DNA of 49,366 bases from NCBI GenBank assembly GCA_012719545.1, contig JAAYAD010000062.1, forward strand, positions 1-49,366, given 5' to 3'. This DNA comes from Clostridiaceae bacterium. Its GTDB lineage: Bacteria; Bacillota; Clostridia; DSM-8532. Positions 36,073-44,151 of the stretch are shown here, piece after piece. The translations under genes and the position numbers were made by a program. Numbering within the stretch: position 1 is the first letter of the stretch; each line of letters starts with the position of its first letter. The notes beneath the pieces are model-generated. The model was not told where the DNA came from. It was given only the letters and a program-made list of their open reading frames with translations, and did no database searches.

Positions 36073-37118
36073 GCTCCCACCGCCAATCCCACAGCCGTAT
36101 CTATAACCTGTTCAAATGTCATACCTGCGGCCTGAAGCAGCCGTGGATACTGGCTGTGTATTGTAAAACCCGGGATGGTATTTACTTCGTTAAAGACGAT
36201 TTCACCCATTGGAGTAAGAAACATGTCCACCCGTGCAAAGCCAGAACAGTCCAAAGCTTTGTATATCTTTACGGCAGTATTTTTGATTTCTTCGGCTTTT
36301 GGTGCAGGAATCCGTGCAGGAACATGAAAAGTCCACGATTTTGGTGTGTATTTTTCTGTGTAGTCAAAAAAGCCATTTTTAAGCTCAATCTCACCTAATT
36401 CTCCAACAATCAGCTCATCATTGCCTAAAATAGCGCAGCTTACTTCAAATCCGTTTATATTTTCCTCAATGATAATTCTGTCATCATAAGCGAAGGCTAA
36501 TTTTACTGCTGTTGCCAAATCATTTCTGTTGAGTACTTTGGTAATTCCGATGGATGAACCGGCTCTTACGGGCTTAACAAACAAGGGATAGCCGATATTT
36601 TCCGCTTGCTCACAAACTGTTTCCCAATTCTTTTTATCATCGATAATAAACGAGCGGGGTACTCGGACGCCTGCGGCATAAGCAAGTTTATGCGCCCTGT
36701 CCTTGTCCATGCAAAGGGCAGAAGAAAGGGTTCTGCATCCTACTATTGGTATGCCGGCAAGTTCCAACAAACCTTGAATTGTGCCATCCTCACCGTTTTT
36801 GCCATGAAGAACAGGCATTGCAGCATCAAGTTTAATTTCTCGGATTTTGCCATTGTCAAATTCCAATACCCCCTGCACTTCACGGCTGGGCGAAATAATT
36901 GCCCTGACACAGTCCTGTGAATTGCACCAGGTATTATCCTTTATTTTTACGGGGTCTCCGGTAAAGCGGAACCATTCGCCGGTTGGTGTGATCCCTATCA
37001 AAACCGGCTCGTATTTGTCATTGTTAAGATGGGTTATTATTGAATAGGCGGATTGTAAAGAGACATTGTATTCGGGAGAACAACCGCCGAACAGTACCGC
37101 AATTTTAAGTTTATGCAT
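36069..37118 (-). CDS. vanG: D-Ala-D-Ser-type ligase (VanG/VanC-like)
   Basis: 349 residues from ATG 37118, chosen because AAGGAGATAAATAT lies just upstream. It is a D-Ala:D-X ligase with the ATP-grasp fold: FGGCSPEYNVSLQ at the N-terminus, HGKNGEDGTIQG, FVKPVRAGSSIGI and FNEVNTIPGF. The omega-loop reads FFDYTEKYTPKS. An EKY motif is typical of VanC/VanG D-Ala-D-Ser ligases, where VanA-type D-Lac ligases have KIHQ. It would make peptidoglycan precursors with low glycopeptide affinity. The ligase-VanXY-racemase order is that of vanG/vanC clusters. A dedicated D-Ala-D-Ala ligase is a less likely alternative. Confidence 0.85.
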   Translation of the reverse strand: MHKLKIAVLFGGCSPEYNVSLQSAYSIITHLNNDKYEPVLIGITPTGEWFRFTGDPVKIKDNTWCNSQDCVRAIISPSREVQGVLEFDNGKIREIKLDAAMPVLHGKNGEDGTIQGLLELAGIPIVGCRTLSSALCMDKDRAHKLAYAAGVRVPRSFIIDDKKNWETVCEQAENIGYPLFVKPVRAGSSIGITKVLNRNDLATAVKLAFAYDDRIIIEENINGFEVSCAILGNDELIVGELGEIELKNGFFDYTEKYTPKSWTFHVPARIPAPKAEEIKNTAVKIYKALDCSGFARVDMFLTPMGEIVFNEVNTIPGFTIHSQYPRLLQAAGMTFEQVIDTAVGLAVGA

Positions 37119-37170
37119 ATATTTATCTCCTTTCTGGAATAAAGGTGTATCTTCTAAAGGGAATATAAAA

Positions 37171-37214
37171 GCCTGCCCCATTCAACTATTTCATCTTATC
37201 GAAATCGGGCAGGC
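37171..37214 (-). promoter_or_regulatory. Terminator-like hairpin in the leader of the ligase gene
   Basis: GCCTGCCC (37171-37178) pairs with GGGCAGGC (37207-37214), enclosing a second stem, ATTTC/GAAAT (37188-37192, 37201-37205). The minus strand continues TTTTATATT. It lies between the CTTA repeats and the ligase start. It is therefore either the end of the carboxypeptidase transcript or an attenuator of the ligase operon. Confidence 0.6.
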
Positions 37215-37241
37215 TATGTTGGAAATTTAGATTAGCAAAAT

Positions 37242-37280
37242 CTTAAAATTTTCTTATGATGAGCTTATTTTTTTCTTATG
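37242..37280 (-). promoter_or_regulatory. Four CTTA repeats at 11-bp spacing before the ligase gene
   Basis: CTTAAA (37242), CTTATG (37253), CTTATT (37264) and CTTATG (37275) are each exactly 11 bases apart on the plus strand, that is TAAG repeats toward the ligase gene. The last two overlap the final codons of the carboxypeptidase gene. They match the repeats before vanR and before the carboxypeptidase gene. Confidence 0.6.
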
Positions 37281-38287
37281 CTGTTGTACACCGTTATTGC
37301 ATCGGTGATGTTGTGCTGTTCTGAATAGTGATTTCCTTTTGCACCTGCTGTTATGAGGATGTAATCCTCCTCATACACTTTGGCAAGGGTCGCAAGACAT
37401 AGACCGGCTTTATCGGTATATCCGGTTTTCCCACCTAATATTTCTCCTCCTAATATGTTTTGATTTCCAAGTTTCTCATATAAGGTACTGTAAAAGGTTA
37501 TGCCCTCAGGGTGTTTATTGGTAGGCGAAACGAAATAGCTGGGCGAAGTAAAAATCTGCCAAAAAGTATCATTTTTTAAAGCATAGGATAAAAGAACCAC
37601 CAAATCCTTGACTGTTGTGTAGTGTTTATCATGGTGTAACCCGGTTGTGTTTTCAAAATGGGTATTTTTCATTCCCAGTTCTTTGGCCTTTTGATTCATT
37701 AATTTCACAAAATTCTGCTCTGACCCAGCTATATAATCAGCTAGCGCAATACAGCTCTCTGCACCGCTTGGCAGCATTACTCCGTATAACAAATCAATTG
37801 CACTAACCTTTTCACCAGCCTGAAAACCCGCCATTGAAGCATTTGCCTGGTACAGCCCCTCAAACATGGACCAGGTAAGTTCAATTTTTTCATTCAAATC
37901 AGGTAAATTTTCTATTGCTACGATGGCTGTCATCATTTTTGTCAAAGAGGCAGGATATATTTTCTCATCGCTGTTTTTTTCCATTAAAACGGTATTATCT
38001 TTTAACCTAATCAAAATAGCATTGGAACTGTATAGGTTGCCTTGAGAAGCATTAGAAGGCACATTAACTTCTTTTATCGGAGGAAGTGTTTCAATTTGCC
38101 TGCTGATTTCTTGCTCGTAGTTGTCCTGGTCTTTGCTTTCTATATCAATTTTCTCAATTTGGCGTTGATTTCCCGGGGTTTGATTTTCCGAGGCAAAAAG
38201 GGATTTAAATATAAATACGAAGGCGATCATCAGAAGTGCAGCAAATTTGCGTATTCCTGGCTTTTTCTTTCTAACTTTTCTCACCAT
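37265..38287 (-). CDS. PBP-type D-Ala-D-Ala carboxypeptidase (VanY-like role)
   Basis: 340 residues. A basic N-terminus and one hydrophobic segment (FAALLMIAFVFIFKSLFA, about 15-32) anchor or export it. The serine peptidase S11 motifs are SLTK (YPASLTKMMTA), SGA in LPSGAESCIALAD where most homologues have SGN, and KTG in GGKTGYTDKAG. It trims the terminal D-Ala from pentapeptides outside the membrane. PBP-type carboxypeptidases play the VanY role in VanD-type clusters. Between the VanRS genes and the ligase gene it sits where vanY is expected. Triple CTTA repeats lie upstream of ATG 38287. Confidence 0.88.
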   Translation of the reverse strand: MVRKVRKKKPGIRKFAALLMIAFVFIFKSLFASENQTPGNQRQIEKIDIESKDQDNYEQEISRQIETLPPIKEVNVPSNASQGNLYSSNAILIRLKDNTVLMEKNSDEKIYPASLTKMMTAIVAIENLPDLNEKIELTWSMFEGLYQANASMAGFQAGEKVSAIDLLYGVMLPSGAESCIALADYIAGSEQNFVKLMNQKAKELGMKNTHFENTTGLHHDKHYTTVKDLVVLLSYALKNDTFWQIFTSPSYFVSPTNKHPEGITFYSTLYEKLGNQNILGGEILGGKTGYTDKAGLCLATLAKVYEEDYILITAGAKGNHYSEQHNITDAITVYNSIRKK

Positions 38288-38358
38288 TTAAAAATCGCTC
38301 CTTATTCTGTGATGATAATTATTCAACCACAAAACAAAGAGCAATGTTTTAAATCCAT

Positions 38359-38386
38359 CTTATTAACTGCTTAAGAATTTCTTAAT
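38359..38386 (-). promoter_or_regulatory. Three CTTA repeats at 11-bp spacing before the carboxypeptidase gene
   Basis: CTTATT (38359), CTTAAG (38370) and CTTAAT (38381) are exactly 11 bases apart, about 70-100 bases upstream of the start codon. This is the direct-repeat spacing expected for an OmpR-family regulator binding one face of the helix, so this is a candidate VanR site. Confidence 0.65.
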
Positions 38387-38464
38387 AAACAGTTTTAATC
38401 TTGCAGAAGCTTCTTCAGGAAATTACTCCCATAAAAGATGCCATAAAAAATCATTAGGACATCA

Positions 38465-38494
38465 AAAAGCCTTGGTTTAATGGCTTCTTTTATC
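38465..38494 (-). terminator. Weak hairpin after vanS
   Basis: AAAAGCC and GGCTTCTTTT flank a short A/T-rich loop. The minus strand continues TTTTTGATG. It lies just past the sensor kinase stop and may end the vanRS transcript. The stem is short. Confidence 0.45.
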
Positions 38495-38508
38495 CCTTAC
38501 ATAGATTT

Positions 38509-39636
38509 TCATACCGGAAGCTTTACTGTAAACGTAGTCTTTTCAGTGTTGCTTTCCGCAGAAATTGTCCCATCGTGGGCGTTGACAATTTCTTTGGCTA
38601 TGGCCAAACCAAGCCCTGCTCCACCTGTGTTTGTGGAGCGAGCGGAATCCAGGCGATAAAATTTTTCGAAAATAGTTTCAAGTTTTACCTGCGGAATTGG
38701 ATTCCCCTGATTGGAAAAGGTTATTACAACATGCTTGTCCTGTTGTTTTGCCGTAATGTCAATGACGCTATTTTCGAAGCTGTATGCTATGGCGTTCTTC
38801 AGAATATTATTGAAGACACGGGCAAGCTTGTCCGCATCTCCCCACAGGGTAAGCCCTTCCGGAACATTGACTGACACCTTTTTCCCTTGTGGAGTAAGGA
38901 TTGGATAGAATTCATCAGCCATCTGCTGGAGCATGAAAAGCAAATTAATCTTTTCCTTGTTCAATACGATAGTTTGGAGATTAAATCTTGTTATCTCAAA
39001 GAATTCATTTATAAGCTGCTCTAATCTATATGCTTTTTCCAATGTAATACCCACATATTTTGCCCTTTGCTCAGGAGGCATGTCCGGAGCTTCATTAAGC
39101 AGGCTTAAATAACCTATTACAGAAGTCAAAGGTGTCTTTAAATCATGGGCAAGGTAAACCACCAGATCATTTTTGCGCTGTTCAGCATCAAGGGCGGCCT
39201 TTTTTTGCTTATCCAGATTGCTTTTTATCTTATTAAGCTTGTTTTCCATAAAGTCCAGTTCAGATGATAATGTTATTTCATCATCGGTTTCTTCTGTAAG
39301 CTTATCCAATCCTCCGCTAATCTCATCAAAATATTTTGTGAACCATGAAATGGAAAATCGAAAGAGGATAACCAAAAATATGAGAGTTATAGTAATAAGG
39401 ATTGTGTCCATATTCTTGCGGAAGACCAGATTATATATGGTGTACGCATCCATATAGCTAAAACTGAAAGCATTTATTAAGAACTCAACGATACTGTCTC
39501 CCACTTGTCCGCGCAGCAAATTGCGCAACAAATAAACAGTCGCTGCGGCTGCTACTGTTATCAGGAGCATTTGTATAAAGACTTTTCTTTTTAATTTTGA
39601 ATAATCATTCTTTCTTTTGCCTCTATCACTTTTCAA
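38509..39636 (-). CDS. vanS: VanS-type sensor histidine kinase
   Basis: About 375 residues. Membrane helices lie near residues 22-39 and 77-95 of this start, with a short outside loop between. The phosphoacceptor histidine is in AHDLKTPLTSVIGYLSLL, followed by a dimerisation helix and the ATPase motifs NAIAYS, GGAGLGLAIAKE and the final TFTVKLP. I place the start at TTG 39636, just before the vanR stop, with GGGGGTTGG upstream. A longer frame to 39693 would overlap vanR by 68 bases. It phosphorylates the VanR partner in response to cell-wall stress or a glycopeptide. The small outside loop gives little room for a large sensor. Confidence 0.88.
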   Translation of the reverse strand: MKSDRGKRKNDYSKLKRKVFIQMLLITVAAAATVYLLRNLLRGQVGDSIVEFLINAFSFSYMDAYTIYNLVFRKNMDTILITITLIFLVILFRFSISWFTKYFDEISGGLDKLTEETDDEITLSSELDFMENKLNKIKSNLDKQKKAALDAEQRKNDLVVYLAHDLKTPLTSVIGYLSLLNEAPDMPPEQRAKYVGITLEKAYRLEQLINEFFEITRFNLQTIVLNKEKINLLFMLQQMADEFYPILTPQGKKVSVNVPEGLTLWGDADKLARVFNNILKNAIAYSFENSVIDITAKQQDKHVVITFSNQGNPIPQVKLETIFEKFYRLDSARSTNTGGAGLGLAIAKEIVNAHDGTISAESNTEKTTFTVKLPV

Positions 39637-40324
39637 TTTTATAGCCAACCCCCCACACGGTTTTGATGTACTTGGGATGTTCCGCATTATCACCCATTTT
39701 TTCTCTTAAATGCCGTATATGAACCATTACTGTATTATTGCTGTTGGTATAATATTTGTCTCCCCATACCTCCCGAAACAATTCTTCCGAACTTACCACT
39801 CGCCCACGGTTGGAAGCCAAAACCCACAGAATTGAAAACTCTGTGGGGGTAAGAGACAGAGGCTTTTCATTTAACGTACATTCGTGGGTGTCCTTATTTA
39901 AAACAAGACCTGCAAATGCTATGACCTTTTCCTCCCTCAAGGGTTCAGGAGAGTTGTATCTTGTAAACCTTCTAAGTTGGGCCTTGACGCGGGCAACAAG
40001 CTCCAAGGGCTGAAAAGGCTTTGTCACGTAATCATCTGCCCCAAGTGTCAGTCCCGTGATTTTATCAATTTCTTCATCTTTGGCGGTAAGCATAATTATA
40101 GGAAAATTGTGTCTTTCACGGATTTTCTGGCAGACTGAAAAGCCGTCTATATCGGGAAGCATTACATCCAAAATTGCCAAATCTATATTCTGGTTTTCAA
40201 TACACTGTAAAGCATCCCATCCGTTATAGAACTTATATACATCGTAATTTTCATTCTTTAAATATACTTCTATCAAATCCGCAATGGACTGCTCGTCATC
40301 TACAACCAAAATATTTGCTGCCAA
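39626..40324 (-). CDS. vanR: VanR-type OmpR-family response regulator
   Basis: 232 residues. The receiver domain (1-118) has D9/D10, the phosphoacceptor D53 in LAILDVMLPD and the conserved Lys in YVTKPFQPLEL. A winged-helix DNA-binding domain spans about 135-230 (LTPTEFSILWVLASNRGRVVSSEELF and VMVHIRHLREKMG). The start is TTG 40324, behind AGAGGAG. It would activate its own operon, the carboxypeptidase gene and the ligase operon; matching 11-bp repeats lie before all three. Confidence 0.92.
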   Translation of the reverse strand: MAANILVVDDEQSIADLIEVYLKNENYDVYKFYNGWDALQCIENQNIDLAILDVMLPDIDGFSVCQKIRERHNFPIIMLTAKDEEIDKITGLTLGADDYVTKPFQPLELVARVKAQLRRFTRYNSPEPLREEKVIAFAGLVLNKDTHECTLNEKPLSLTPTEFSILWVLASNRGRVVSSEELFREVWGDKYYTNSNNTVMVHIRHLREKMGDNAEHPKYIKTVWGVGYKIEK

Positions 40325-40351
40325 GTCTTTTCAACTCCTCTTTCGCAAAAC

Positions 40352-40433
40352 CCCATAAACCCATCATATTATATCAAGGAATTTACAACGGTTTATGGGT
40401 TTTTTCTTATAAAATTCTTAAGATTATCTTAAG
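40352..40433 (-). promoter_or_regulatory. vanR promoter with three 11-bp CTTA repeats
   Basis: A perfect -10, TATAAT (40368-40373), lacks a good -35. Upstream lie CTTATA (40406), CTTAAG (40417) and CTTAAG (40428), exactly 11 bases apart, where an activator would sit. CCCATAAACC (40352-40361) and GGTTTATGGG (40390-40399) form an inverted repeat spanning the promoter. Confidence 0.65.
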
Positions 40434-40574
40434 GCAGCCCTCTGTTTTTTTTTACCTTTAAGCCTGCCATTTTCAGTCTACCATAAGTAATAAGTATCCT
40501 ATAAGCCTCATTGGTACTATCTTTGAACATCCATTCAAACTACAACTGTTTGTTGGTTATTCATGCTGAGTATT

Positions 40575-41018
40575 CTACTCTTCATCTTTATCCTGCTTAG
40601 CTTTTATAACAAATGTCGTTGCTGAAATTAAAATTGCAACAGCTGCTGTTATAAATAATACAGGCGCACTCATATCACCAATTTGCTCTGAACTGGTGAA
40701 ACCTGCATTATTCATTATAACTAAAATGGAAGCTGATATTAATATGACTAAAAGTATAATCAAAACTACATTAAGAACAGGTTTTTGGATTTTAACAGAC
40801 GGTCCTGCAAAAGCGTTCGCAGCTATTAACCGAATCACATAGATTCCTGCGCACAGTGACAAGATGATCATTACATTGGCCGGATAACTAATCCATCTGA
40901 ACCCAAAACCATAAAGCCCGGCATCAAGAAGCAGCAAGTACAGCAGCATTACAAACGACTGATTTCCGATTGAATTTCTTTTTTGCAGCTGCATTTCATC
41001 CAAACCTTTTTTATTCAT
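40575..41018 (-). CDS. DUF6773-like membrane protein
   Basis: 147 residues from ATG 41018, behind GGGAGGATG. The N-terminus, NKKGLDEMQLQKRNSIGNQSF, precedes four membrane helices (about 21-40, 46-66, 81-99 and 115-134) and a charged tail. It matches a small clostridial membrane family (DUF6773) usually encoded just after a Cro-like regulator, as here, where the regulator stop lies one base upstream. The function is unknown; the pair may be a self-regulated membrane-stress module. Confidence 0.8.
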   Translation of the reverse strand: MNKKGLDEMQLQKRNSIGNQSFVMLLYLLLLDAGLYGFGFRWISYPANVMIILSLCAGIYVIRLIAANAFAGPSVKIQKPVLNVVLIILLVILISASILVIMNNAGFTSSEQIGDMSAPVLFITAAVAILISATTFVIKAKQDKDEE

Positions 41019-41019
41019 A

Positions 41020-41220
41020 TTAATCATCCTCCCAAAATAGATCATTCAACGTCTTGTCCAATGCTTTGCAAATAGCAATGCATAAATTAATTGTTGGGTT
41101 ATAGTCTCCGTTCTCAATAGCATTAATGGTCTGCCTTGTTACACCTACGGCATCAGCTAAATCCTTCTGTGACATATCTTTAGCTACCCGAGCAGACTTA
41201 AGTTTTAAGTTTTTCCCCAA
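41020..41220 (-). CDS. Cro/XRE-family transcriptional regulator
   Basis: 66 residues that are nearly all one helix-turn-helix domain: LKSARVAKDMSQKDLADAVGVTRQTINAIENGDYNPTI holds the two key helices, and LNDLFWEDD ends it. The start is TTG 41220, behind GAGGTGA. It belongs to the YozG/short XRE type paired with small membrane proteins. It probably represses its own promoter, where a TTTGA-TCAAA palindrome overlaps the -35 region. Confidence 0.93.
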   Translation of the reverse strand: MGKNLKLKSARVAKDMSQKDLADAVGVTRQTINAIENGDYNPTINLCIAICKALDKTLNDLFWEDD

Positions 41221-41254
41221 AAAATCACCTCATTCCCAAGCTATCCTCAAGTAT

Positions 41255-41284
41255 AATGTATCATATCTTTGATATTATGTCAAA
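41255..41284 (-). promoter_or_regulatory. Promoter and probable operator of the XRE regulator
   Basis: On the minus strand TTGACA (41278-41283) and TACATT (41255-41260) are 17 bases apart. TTTGA (41268-41272) with TCAAA (41280-41284) makes a small palindrome over the -35, a plausible autoregulatory site. Confidence 0.65.
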
Positions 41285-41470
41285 TATATTTTACATTTTA
41301 TCATTTATATATTGCACTTTGCGCCAGAGCGCAAATAACACGTAAAGACTCTCAATTGAAAAACGAGACTCCATTTTGTAAGGCGAAATATAAGTTTATA
41401 AATTGACAACCGAATATTTGTAAATGAGATGCAAGTTTTGAATCCAAGAAGCCGGTTTTGAAAATTAAAA

Positions 41471-41496
41471 AACTATCACGACTTACCGTGATAGTT
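41471..41496 (-). terminator. Terminator after BlaR1 copy 2
   Basis: AACTATCACG (41471-41480) pairs perfectly with CGTGATAGTT (41487-41496). The minus strand continues TTTTAATTTT. It is 50 bases past the stop codon. Confidence 0.9.
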
Positions 41497-41546
41497 TAAT
41501 TAGTTGGCTGTTCATGTCACTCTTCATGCCAATATGATATTCAGAA

Positions 41547-43715
41547 TCAATTAGTATATTGGGGGCTGGTCATAGAAAATTCTATCTCTCCGCTGGGATT
41601 ATACAGAATCGCTTCTTTTATGCCATTGGCTTTTAAATGTTTAAAGAGATTTTCATAGTGTAGGGAGTGTATGTCCTCATCATTCCCGTAATGTTCAACT
41701 ATTTTTTCGGCTAGACCCGGTATTGTTTTTCCCGATACCGGCATTGTGCAAAACTTTTTGATGGATGGCAACCAGTCGGCACCATCCCTTGCCTGCTCAT
41801 ATTTTTCAAGCACATAATTGCCATTATTATCCTTCTTAAAAGTAATGGCTGCCGGAACAACGCTTCCGCTCTCCATCTCCAGAACATTGCCGTAAAGCCT
41901 ATAGGTTGCATTGAAGGTGGTCACAAATACTTTTAACTTGCCTTCTTCTTCAAAACTTCCGAAGATTTTTGGTGCAACTATGGTAAAGCCTCGCTGAGGC
42001 TGGGAATGCACTTCAATTTCAGTAGCATATACAAGTTTTTCTATGGGATCATTCCCATCATAATTAAAGTCCGGAAGTTTGACTTCAAGCCTTATTGAGA
42101 GAGCTTCATACCATTCCTGCGGCGTGAGCGTATCATCAGCAACATTGTTACGAACTCCCAGAAGCTCTTTGCACAACTCCATCATGAAGTATCCTCGAAG
42201 TCCCTCGGCATTGCCTCTTTCAAACTGGGACAGCATGTACTTAAGTGCTTCTTCCCCGCCGAGCTTTATAATCAGCTCATACTCTTTCTGATGCGCCTCA
42301 ATATACACCTTAGGATCTGATTCCTCCTGTGGCGGTGACATTATAATTGCCAGGTTATCTTCTACCAGTTTTTCTACGTCAATTTCACTTTTTCCATTTA
42401 GCAACTTTTTAACAGCAGATTCCAGGCCTCCGTCTTCTTTTACACCTACAGTCCACAAGGTTCCGATGAACTTTGCCGTAGTATTCTTTCGTGATACAAC
42501 CAAAAGTGGGCTTCCCATGCTGCTTTTTTCCTTAAGCCACCCATTCTCATCCGTCTCCATACCTCCGGCCAAACCAACCTTGCTTAAGTCCTCTGGAAGT
42601 AATCGGTATTCCAAAGCAAACACATCGATTGGCGCGTCTGCTATTTTTTCAAAGGTCTCAATCCGTTCCAGACGTATAATCTTGCTGTCAACAATATTTA
42701 CGCCCGGATTGGATTCATATTTGGCAATTTCATTATTTATAAAATCCCATGCAATATCTTTTATTTGATCCGTCCCTTCGGCTTTGGGATTTACAATAAG
42801 TCCAGCACCCACAGCTGCAACTATAATAACAGATGAAACAACTACCCAAAATCTCGGCTTTTTATAATTCAGCACATTTTTGATTCTCCCTTTTACATTT
42901 CCCTCACCAAACGCAAGGGGATTTCCGTTTAAAATGTGCCTTTCAACGGCAAGGGATAATAATGAATGGGCATATGGCTTTTTTATGTCTCCATCCATCA
43001 TTTTAAGCACTCTTTCGTCACAGGACAGCTCCATATCTGTACTCATAAGCATAAACGCAACCCACACAAGGGGATTGAACCAATGAATTGAAGCTATTAA
43101 GAAAGCCAATGTCTTAATGATATGGTCCTTGCGTTGTATATGGGTGTTTTCATGCATGAGGATATAATTTTGCTCCTCTTTGCTGAGGCCTTCCGGCAAA
43201 TATATTCTGGGTCTTAGTAATCCCAGAACAAAAGGTGTTTTCAGATTCTTCACCAGGAATATATTTTTCTCTATTAATTGCGCGTCTTTAAGTTGTCTTT
43301 TCAATTTCTGCACAGAAACGATGCTGTAAACAAAAAGAGCTAATATTCCTAATATCCAGACGTAAGAACCTATCTCCATGTAGACCTGAAGCGGGTTCAC
43401 ACTTGTCTCTAAAGTTAGTGCAGGCAGTGAGTTGTTTATATATGTGTCAACTGCTTCTATCCCACCGTTAATTTTGGAACTTTGCTGATAGACAATATTA
43501 TAAGATATTGGATCAAAATTAGTTTTCCTGGGCAAAAGACTAAACACGCTTTCAAAGGAAAAAGGTATTATAAGACGAAATGCCACAACACTCCATAATG
43601 CATAAGAAATAACCTTTGGAGCTTTCTTAAGAAGCATCCTGACAAGCATCACTATAAGGATTACATAGCTTGCCGTAAGGCTCATGTTTAGAACAGAAAT
43701 AAACAGTTCACTCAT
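41547..43715 (-). CDS. BlaR1-like M56 metallopeptidase signal transducer (copy 2)
   Basis: 722 residues with the same plan as copy 1. N-terminal membrane helices (residues 5-25, 35-55, 112-130) precede the zinc signature HENTH, HWFNPLVWVAF and MELSCDERVL, then a helix near 290-308. The outside part (about 315-722) is different from copy 1. It is about 400 residues, with DFINNEIAKYESN, LGGEEALKYMLSQFERG and DWLPSIKKF, and shows no penicillin-binding motifs and no DUF4825-like stretch. The two systems therefore probably sense different signals. ATG 43715 lies 2 bases after the BlaI stop. Confidence 0.9.
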   Translation of the reverse strand: MSELFISVLNMSLTASYVILIVMLVRMLLKKAPKVISYALWSVVAFRLIIPFSFESVFSLLPRKTNFDPISYNIVYQQSSKINGGIEAVDTYINNSLPALTLETSVNPLQVYMEIGSYVWILGILALFVYSIVSVQKLKRQLKDAQLIEKNIFLVKNLKTPFVLGLLRPRIYLPEGLSKEEQNYILMHENTHIQRKDHIIKTLAFLIASIHWFNPLVWVAFMLMSTDMELSCDERVLKMMDGDIKKPYAHSLLSLAVERHILNGNPLAFGEGNVKGRIKNVLNYKKPRFWVVVSSVIIVAAVGAGLIVNPKAEGTDQIKDIAWDFINNEIAKYESNPGVNIVDSKIIRLERIETFEKIADAPIDVFALEYRLLPEDLSKVGLAGGMETDENGWLKEKSSMGSPLLVVSRKNTTAKFIGTLWTVGVKEDGGLESAVKKLLNGKSEIDVEKLVEDNLAIIMSPPQEESDPKVYIEAHQKEYELIIKLGGEEALKYMLSQFERGNAEGLRGYFMMELCKELLGVRNNVADDTLTPQEWYEALSIRLEVKLPDFNYDGNDPIEKLVYATEIEVHSQPQRGFTIVAPKIFGSFEEEGKLKVFVTTFNATYRLYGNVLEMESGSVVPAAITFKKDNNGNYVLEKYEQARDGADWLPSIKKFCTMPVSGKTIPGLAEKIVEHYGNDEDIHSLHYENLFKHLKANGIKEAILYNPSGEIEFSMTSPQYTN

Positions 43716-43717
43716 CG

Positions 43718-44077
43718 CTATGCCTCCTTATGCTCATCAATCAGTTTTTTAAGCTCTTCTGCTTGCTGGCTGCTTAACTTTCTGCCACCAATAAAAGCCG
43801 CTAAAAACTTTGGCAGGGAGCCTCCGAAAGTTTCCTCAACAAAACTTATACTTTGCCTTGAATAATATTCGTCCTTTGTAATGAGAGATGAAACAACAGC
43901 ATTTTCATTCCGGCAAACGCCTTTTTCACACAGCTTTTTCAGCACGGTATAGGTCGTGGACTTCTTCCAGTTCATTTCTTTTTCACAGAGCTTCACAAGT
44001 TCTCCTGAGCCTATGGGCTCATTCTGCCAGATTAGTTCTGCAAATCTTTCTTCGCTTTCCGAAAGTTTATATTCCAT
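43718..44077 (-). CDS. BlaI/MecI family repressor (copy 2)
   Basis: 119 residues from ATG 44077, behind AGGAGG. A longer frame to 44116 would swallow the operator and is rejected. It is a winged-helix protein: WQNEPIGSGELVKLCEKE and KKSTTYTVLKKLCEKGV match the family and copy 1 closely. The C-terminal half is the dimer domain (GGSLPKFLAAFIGGRKLSSQQAEELKKL). It represses its own operon at two GTCTA-N7-TAGAC palindromes. Confidence 0.93.
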   Translation of the reverse strand: MEYKLSESEERFAELIWQNEPIGSGELVKLCEKEMNWKKSTTYTVLKKLCEKGVCRNENAVVSSLITKDEYYSRQSISFVEETFGGSLPKFLAAFIGGRKLSSQQAEELKKLIDEHKEA

Positions 44078-44094
44078 AGATATGACACCTCCTG

Positions 44095-44151
44095 GTCTAT
44101 ACGTCATAGACCTCATGTTGTCAGTCTATACCTTATAGACCAAAATGTCAA
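44095..44151 (-). promoter_or_regulatory. Promoter and twin BlaI operators of copy 2
   Basis: On the minus strand TTGACA (44146-44151) and TAGACT (44123-44128) are 17 bases apart. Operators GTCTATACCTTATAGAC (44124-44140) and GTCTATACGTCATAGAC (44095-44111) are 17-bp palindromes, GTCTA-N7-TAGAC. One overlaps the -10 region and the other lies downstream. This is the same layout as copy 1 but with one extra base in the spacer. Confidence 0.85.

Larger units (their letters stand above)
41221..41546. other. Intergenic region between the XRE regulator and BlaR1 copy 2
   Basis: This 326-base stretch carries the promoter of the regulator on its left and the BlaR1 terminator on its right. The middle (about 41290-41460) is AT-rich with no gene or repeat I can support. 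Confidence 0.6.

Noticed and set aside
31440..40324. Claiming demonstrated vancomycin resistance
   Set aside because: The genes fit a D-Ala-D-Ser pathway, but many clostridia carry silent or low-level vanG-type clusters; phenotype cannot be read from sequence.
44078..44116. Longer N-terminus for BlaI copy 2
   Set aside because: It would read through the operator at 44095-44111; ATG 44077 has an ideal AGGAGG and matches the length of copy 1.
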